Shown piece after piece: positions 5,399 to 7,640 of a DNA stretch of 7,640 bases (positions within the stretch are counted from its first letter, which is position 1; every line of letters starts with the position of its first letter). This DNA comes from an uncultured Selenomonadaceae bacterium. GTDB lineage: Bacteria; Bacillota; Negativicutes; Selenomonadales; Selenomonadaceae. Where the stretch lies: positions 1 through 7,640 of the forward strand of contig CAJODU010000071.1 in NCBI GenBank assembly GCA_905233325.1, read 5' to 3'. The notes under the pieces are model-generated. The model had not been told where the DNA came from and searched no databases. It was given only the letters and a program-made list of their open reading frames with translations. The position numbers were made by a program, and so were the translations under genes.

Positions 5399-6364
5399 TC
5401 AAATATCTTCCACAGGTCTCAGACTGACACCCAACTCATCAAGTTTTTTCTTGACTTCATCAAGAGATTTTCTGCCAAGGTTGCGAACCTTCATCATCTC
5501 GTCTTCACTCTTCTCAACCAAGTCAGCGACAGTGTTAATTCCTGCACGCTTGAGACAGTTAAAGGAGCGAACAGAGAGATCCAAATCCTCGATTGTCATT
5601 TCAAGAATTTTGCCGGTTTCATCAACAGGCTCTTCAATGAAGGTAGAATTCTCATCGTCCTCTATCTCTTCAGGTAGACCGTCAATATTTTGGAATAACT
5701 TCAAATGGTCGTTAAGAATCTTGGCAGCCTTCGCGACTGCCTCTTCAGGCTTTAATGCACCATTTGTCCAAATTTCCAAAATCAATTTATCATAGTCCAT
5801 GACGTTACCGACACGAGTGTCCATAACCTCATACTTGACGCGCTCAACAGGCGAGAAAAGAGAATCAATAGGAATTGTGCCGATAACATCATCAGCTTTC
5901 TTATTCTTCTCAGCCGGAACATAACCGCGACCACGTTCAACCTTCATTTCGATTTTTAATTTACCGGTTGCATTAAGCGTGGCTATGTGCAAATCAGTAT
6001 TTAAAACCTCAATATCCGGTCCACAGATAACGTTGGCACCTGTAACTTCCTGTTCACCTTCGACGTCAATATATATGATCCTTGGATCGTCGCCCTCCAT
6101 CTTCAGACAAAGCTGCTTAATGTTGAGGACGATATTTGTTATATCATCTCTGACACCTGAGAGAGTTGAAAATTCATGAAGAACGTTGTCAATTCTTATG
6201 GAAGTTACTGCCGCACCCTCAAGGGAGGAGAGGAGCATACGACGAAGACTATTTCCTATCGTCGTGCCGTAACCTCTCTCAAGCGGCTCGCAGACAAACC
6301 GACCATAGCGACCATCTTCACTGACTTCAACTATTTCGATTTTTGGTTTTTCAATATCTATCAT
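5399..6364 (-). CDS. rpoA: DNA-directed RNA polymerase subunit alpha
   Basis: The alpha subunit dimer nucleates RNA polymerase assembly and contacts UP elements and activators. I choose ATG at 6364, six bases after GGAGGA. A TTG directly before it would leave only three bases of spacing. The 321-residue product begins MIDIEKPKIEIVEVSEDGRY, the usual N-terminus. The N-terminal domain shows RGYGTTIGNSLRRMLLSSLEGAA (about 30-52), the assembly region, and HEFSTLSGVRDD. A linker rich in acidic residues runs from about 233 to 255. The C-terminal domain follows: LDLSVRSFNCLKRAGI with the Arg, Asn and Cys-Leu-Lys of the DNA-contacting '265' surface, then RNLGRKSLDEVKKKL. All expected parts are present and the length is normal. 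It lies 48 bp after rpsD and 92 bp before rplQ, in the usual alpha-operon position. Confidence 0.99.
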   Translation of the reverse strand: MIDIEKPKIEIVEVSEDGRYGRFVCEPLERGYGTTIGNSLRRMLLSSLEGAAVTSIRIDNVLHEFSTLSGVRDDITNIVLNIKQLCLKMEGDDPRIIYIDVEGEQEVTGANVICGPDIEVLNTDLHIATLNATGKLKIEMKVERGRGYVPAEKNKKADDVIGTIPIDSLFSPVERVKYEVMDTRVGNVMDYDKLILEIWTNGALKPEEAVAKAAKILNDHLKLFQNIDGLPEEIEDDENSTFIEEPVDETGKILEMTIEDLDLSVRSFNCLKRAGINTVADLVEKSEDEMMKVRNLGRKSLDEVKKKLDELGVSLRPVEDI

Positions 6365-6377
6365 CAATATTCCTCCT

Positions 6378-6405
6378 GCCAGTTTCTAATTAATTGTCAA
6401 CCGGC
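6378..6405 (-). repeat. Inverted repeat between rpsD and rpoA
   Basis: In the minus-strand RNA, GCCGGTT (6405-6399) and AACTGGC (6384-6378) pair over seven positions including one G-U, around a 14-base loop. The 3' arm ends one base before the GGAGGA of rpoA. On the plus strand the same position is an A-C mismatch, so the fold favours the transcribed strand. No uridine tract follows, so it does not terminate transcription. Confidence 0.4.
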
Positions 6406-6412
6406 TTGGAGA

Positions 6413-7006
6413 TTATCTGGAATACAATTCGATGATGGACTGTTCATTAACAGGAACATCAATTTCGTCGCGATTCGGGAAGCGAACGACATTGCCTTTT
6501 AAGTTTTCCTGATCAGCTTCAAGCCAAGCAGGTGCCGAAAGGGCATTATTTGTCTCTTTGAGAGCCTTAAAGAAGGCATTGCTCTGACTCTTCTCACAGA
6601 CAGCAACAACATCACCGACTTCAACGAGTGCTGACGGAATATCAAGTCTTTTTCCGTTGACGGTAATGTGACCGTGACGGACAACTTGACGCGCCTGCTT
6701 TCTGGTATTTGCAAGACCAAGACGGAAAACAACATTATCAATGCGGCGTTCAAGGAGTTTCAAGAGATTTTCACCGGTAACACCTTGCATTTTCTTTGCC
6801 TTCTCGTAGTAACCGCGGAACTGTCTTTCAAGGACGCCATAGATGAATTTAGCCTTTTGCTTTTCTTTGAGCTGGAGACCATACTCACTGACTTTGCGGT
6901 TAGTACGACGGACTTGACGTTTAGATTGTTTTGAACGACCAATCACTGCCGGCTCAATTCCAAGCGCACGGCAACGTTTTAAATCAGGAACTCTATCGAT
7001 TGCCAA
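6413..7006 (-). CDS. rpsD: 30S ribosomal protein S4
   Basis: S4 binds 16S rRNA early in small-subunit assembly and lines the mRNA entry site. The start is TTG at 7006, seven bases after GGAGGTG. No better start is nearby, and MAIDRVPDLKRCR is the familiar short, zinc-free N-terminus of one branch of Bacillota S4. The Cys-rich zinc motif of other S4 proteins is absent. EYGLQLKEKQKAKFIYGVLERQFRGYY (about 42-68) belongs to the conserved N-terminal part. The S4 RNA-binding domain follows: LLERRIDNVVFRLGLANTRKQARQVVRHGHITVNGKRLDIPS at about 84-125. The length of 197 residues is normal. It is 16 bp downstream of rpsK and 48 bp upstream of rpoA, as in alpha operons where S4 is encoded in the cluster. 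In Bacillus subtilis, by contrast, rpsD stands alone. Confidence 0.98.
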   Translation of the reverse strand: MAIDRVPDLKRCRALGIEPAVIGRSKQSKRQVRRTNRKVSEYGLQLKEKQKAKFIYGVLERQFRGYYEKAKKMQGVTGENLLKLLERRIDNVVFRLGLANTRKQARQVVRHGHITVNGKRLDIPSALVEVGDVVAVCEKSQSNAFFKALKETNNALSAPAWLEADQENLKGNVVRFPNRDEIDVPVNEQSIIELYSR

Positions 7007-7022
7007 AATCTAACACCTCCCA

Positions 7023-7415
7023 TTAAACTCTTCTGCGCTTCGGCGGACGACAACCATTATGAGGAATCGGAGTAACATCTTTAATCATGTTGACTTCAAG
7101 ACCTGTTGCCTGCAATGAACGGATAGCCGCCTCACGACCGGCACCCGGACCTTTAACATAAACCTCAACTTGCTTGAGACCATGCTCCATTGCTGCCTTA
7201 GCCGCAACTTCTGCTGCCATCTGTGCTGCAAACGGAGTGCTCTTTCTTGAGCCGCGGAAACCGAGACCGCCTGCGCTTGCCCATGAGAGTGCATTGCCGC
7301 TCTTGTCAGTGAGCGTAACAATCGTATTATTAAACGTGGAGCTGATGTGCGCCACGCCATATTCTATATTTTTGCGTACTTTTTTCTTGGTGCGGACTGT
7401 TTTTTTAGCTGCCAC
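7023..7415 (-). CDS. rpsK: 30S ribosomal protein S11
   Basis: S11 sits on the small-subunit platform, near the E-site mRNA and helix 23 of 16S rRNA. I choose GTG at 7415, eight bases after AAAGGAG. This gives a 130-residue product whose N-terminus (AAKKTVRTKKKVRKN after the initiator) matches the family. A longer frame from TTG 7433 would translate the Shine-Dalgarno itself. Conserved segments are GVAHISSTFNNTIVTLTD (about 20-37), GNALSWASAGGLGFRGSRKSTPFAAQ (about 40-65), VKGPGAGREAAIRSLQ and the C-terminal DVTPIPHNGCRPPKRRRV. The length is normal and no residue looks odd. It lies 63 bp after rpsM and 16 bp before rpsD, so it is co-transcribed with both. Confidence 0.99.
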   Translation of the reverse strand: MAAKKTVRTKKKVRKNIEYGVAHISSTFNNTIVTLTDKSGNALSWASAGGLGFRGSRKSTPFAAQMAAEVAAKAAMEHGLKQVEVYVKGPGAGREAAIRSLQATGLEVNMIKDVTPIPHNGCRPPKRRRV

Positions 7416-7440
7416 CTTATTCGCTCCTTTCAAAATCAGT

Positions 7441-7476
7441 AGTTAGATAATACCTGCTAAATACAGAAAACTAACT
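7441..7476 (-). repeat. Short inverted repeat between rpsM and rpsK
   Basis: AGTTAG (7441-7446) and CTAACT (7471-7476) are perfect 6-bp complements with a 24-base AT-rich interval. The stem is weak and no U-tract follows, so it is not a terminator. It may be chance; it is noted because the rpoA and rplQ leaders also carry inverted repeats. Confidence 0.25.
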
Positions 7477-7478
7477 GC

Positions 7479-7640
7479 TTATTTTTCTTTCTTCTTGCCC
7501 TGGACGAGTTTCTTCGGACCCTTGCGAGTTCTGGCGTTGTTTTTGGTATTTTGTCCACGGACAGGAAGACCGAGGCGATGACGGCGACCGCGATAGCACC
7601 CGATATCAACGAGTCGCTTGATGTCCATCTGAATGTCGCG
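7479..7640 (-). CDS. rpsM: 30S ribosomal protein S13, C-terminal part only
   Basis: This is the last 53 codons plus stop of S13; the N-terminal part is beyond the right edge. S13 lies in the 30S head and contacts the P-site tRNA and the 50S subunit through its basic tail. The visible sequence runs RDIQMDIKRLVDIGCYRG, then RRHRLGLPVRGQNTKNNART, then RKGPKKLVQ and a lysine-rich end. The GLPVRGQNTKNNARTRKGPKK block is the conserved C-terminal tail in the form common in Bacillota. It is the first gene of the operon segment seen here, 63 bp upstream of rpsK. Further upstream one expects rpmJ and infA, which are outside the window. Confidence 0.97.
   Translation of the reverse strand, partial: RDIQMDIKRLVDIGCYRGRRHRLGLPVRGQNTKNNARTRKGPKKLVQGKKKEK

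Noticed and set aside
6392..6400. A perfect TTGACA (minus strand, upstream of rpoA) as an internal promoter
   Set aside because: No acceptable -10 hexamer lies 16-18 bp downstream; that position is the rpoA Shine-Dalgarno. The hexamer is in the loop side of the rpsD-rpoA inverted repeat.

Overview
The window looks like chromosome of a low-to-moderate GC member of the Bacillota, probably from Negativicutes or Clostridia. The reasons are a CtsR heat-shock repressor, purine-rich GGAGG-type ribosome binding sites, a zinc-free S4 encoded inside the alpha operon, a class 1B (Gram-positive type) dihydroorotate dehydrogenase, and the S13 tail pattern GQNTKNNARTRKGP. The class-level assignment is inference from remembered family patterns. 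Nothing in the window is a mobile element, CRISPR array, tRNA or rRNA.

Layout. The left edge (1-525, minus) holds most of an unrecognised exported or membrane-anchored protein. Its N-terminus is in the window and its C-terminus runs off the edge. A 125-bp divergent spacer with a perfect 14-bp palindrome separates it from cobQ (651-2114, plus), which is followed 23 bp later by pyrD (2138-3037, plus). These two form a small operon joining cobamide synthesis to pyrimidine synthesis. It meets argC (3038-4075, minus) tail to tail, with the two stop codons directly adjacent and no visible terminator. Upstream of argC on the same strand is ctsR (4148-4669, minus), with its own sigma-A-like promoter near 4793-4821 that overlaps two CtsR-like half sites.

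The right half is the distal part of the ribosomal alpha operon on the minus strand, transcribed right to left: rpsM (partial, C-terminal 53 codons), rpsK, rpsD, rpoA, rplQ. It ends in a clear intrinsic terminator at 4928-4952. The order is the usual one, and these genes supply 30S head and body proteins, one 50S protein and the RNA polymerase alpha subunit.

Most of the window is housekeeping, and I do not see a new multi-gene system. The points worth a second look are small. The leader of rplQ can fold into a nested hairpin followed by a second hairpin that pairs the rplQ Shine-Dalgarno perfectly. ctsR is not followed by mcsA-mcsB-clpC but by argC, and its protein has a Leu inside the normally all-glycine wing loop. 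The ctsR promoter carries CtsR-like heptamers at an unusual spacing. cobQ has no room for a normal cobalamin riboswitch but has a palindrome upstream. Several genes (argC, pyrD, rpsD) start with TTG.

Start codons were re-chosen for pyrD, ctsR, rplQ, rpoA and rpsK from Shine-Dalgarno position and family N-termini. No gene-free stretch exceeds 300 bases; the largest is 4670-4967, which is described in the feature list.
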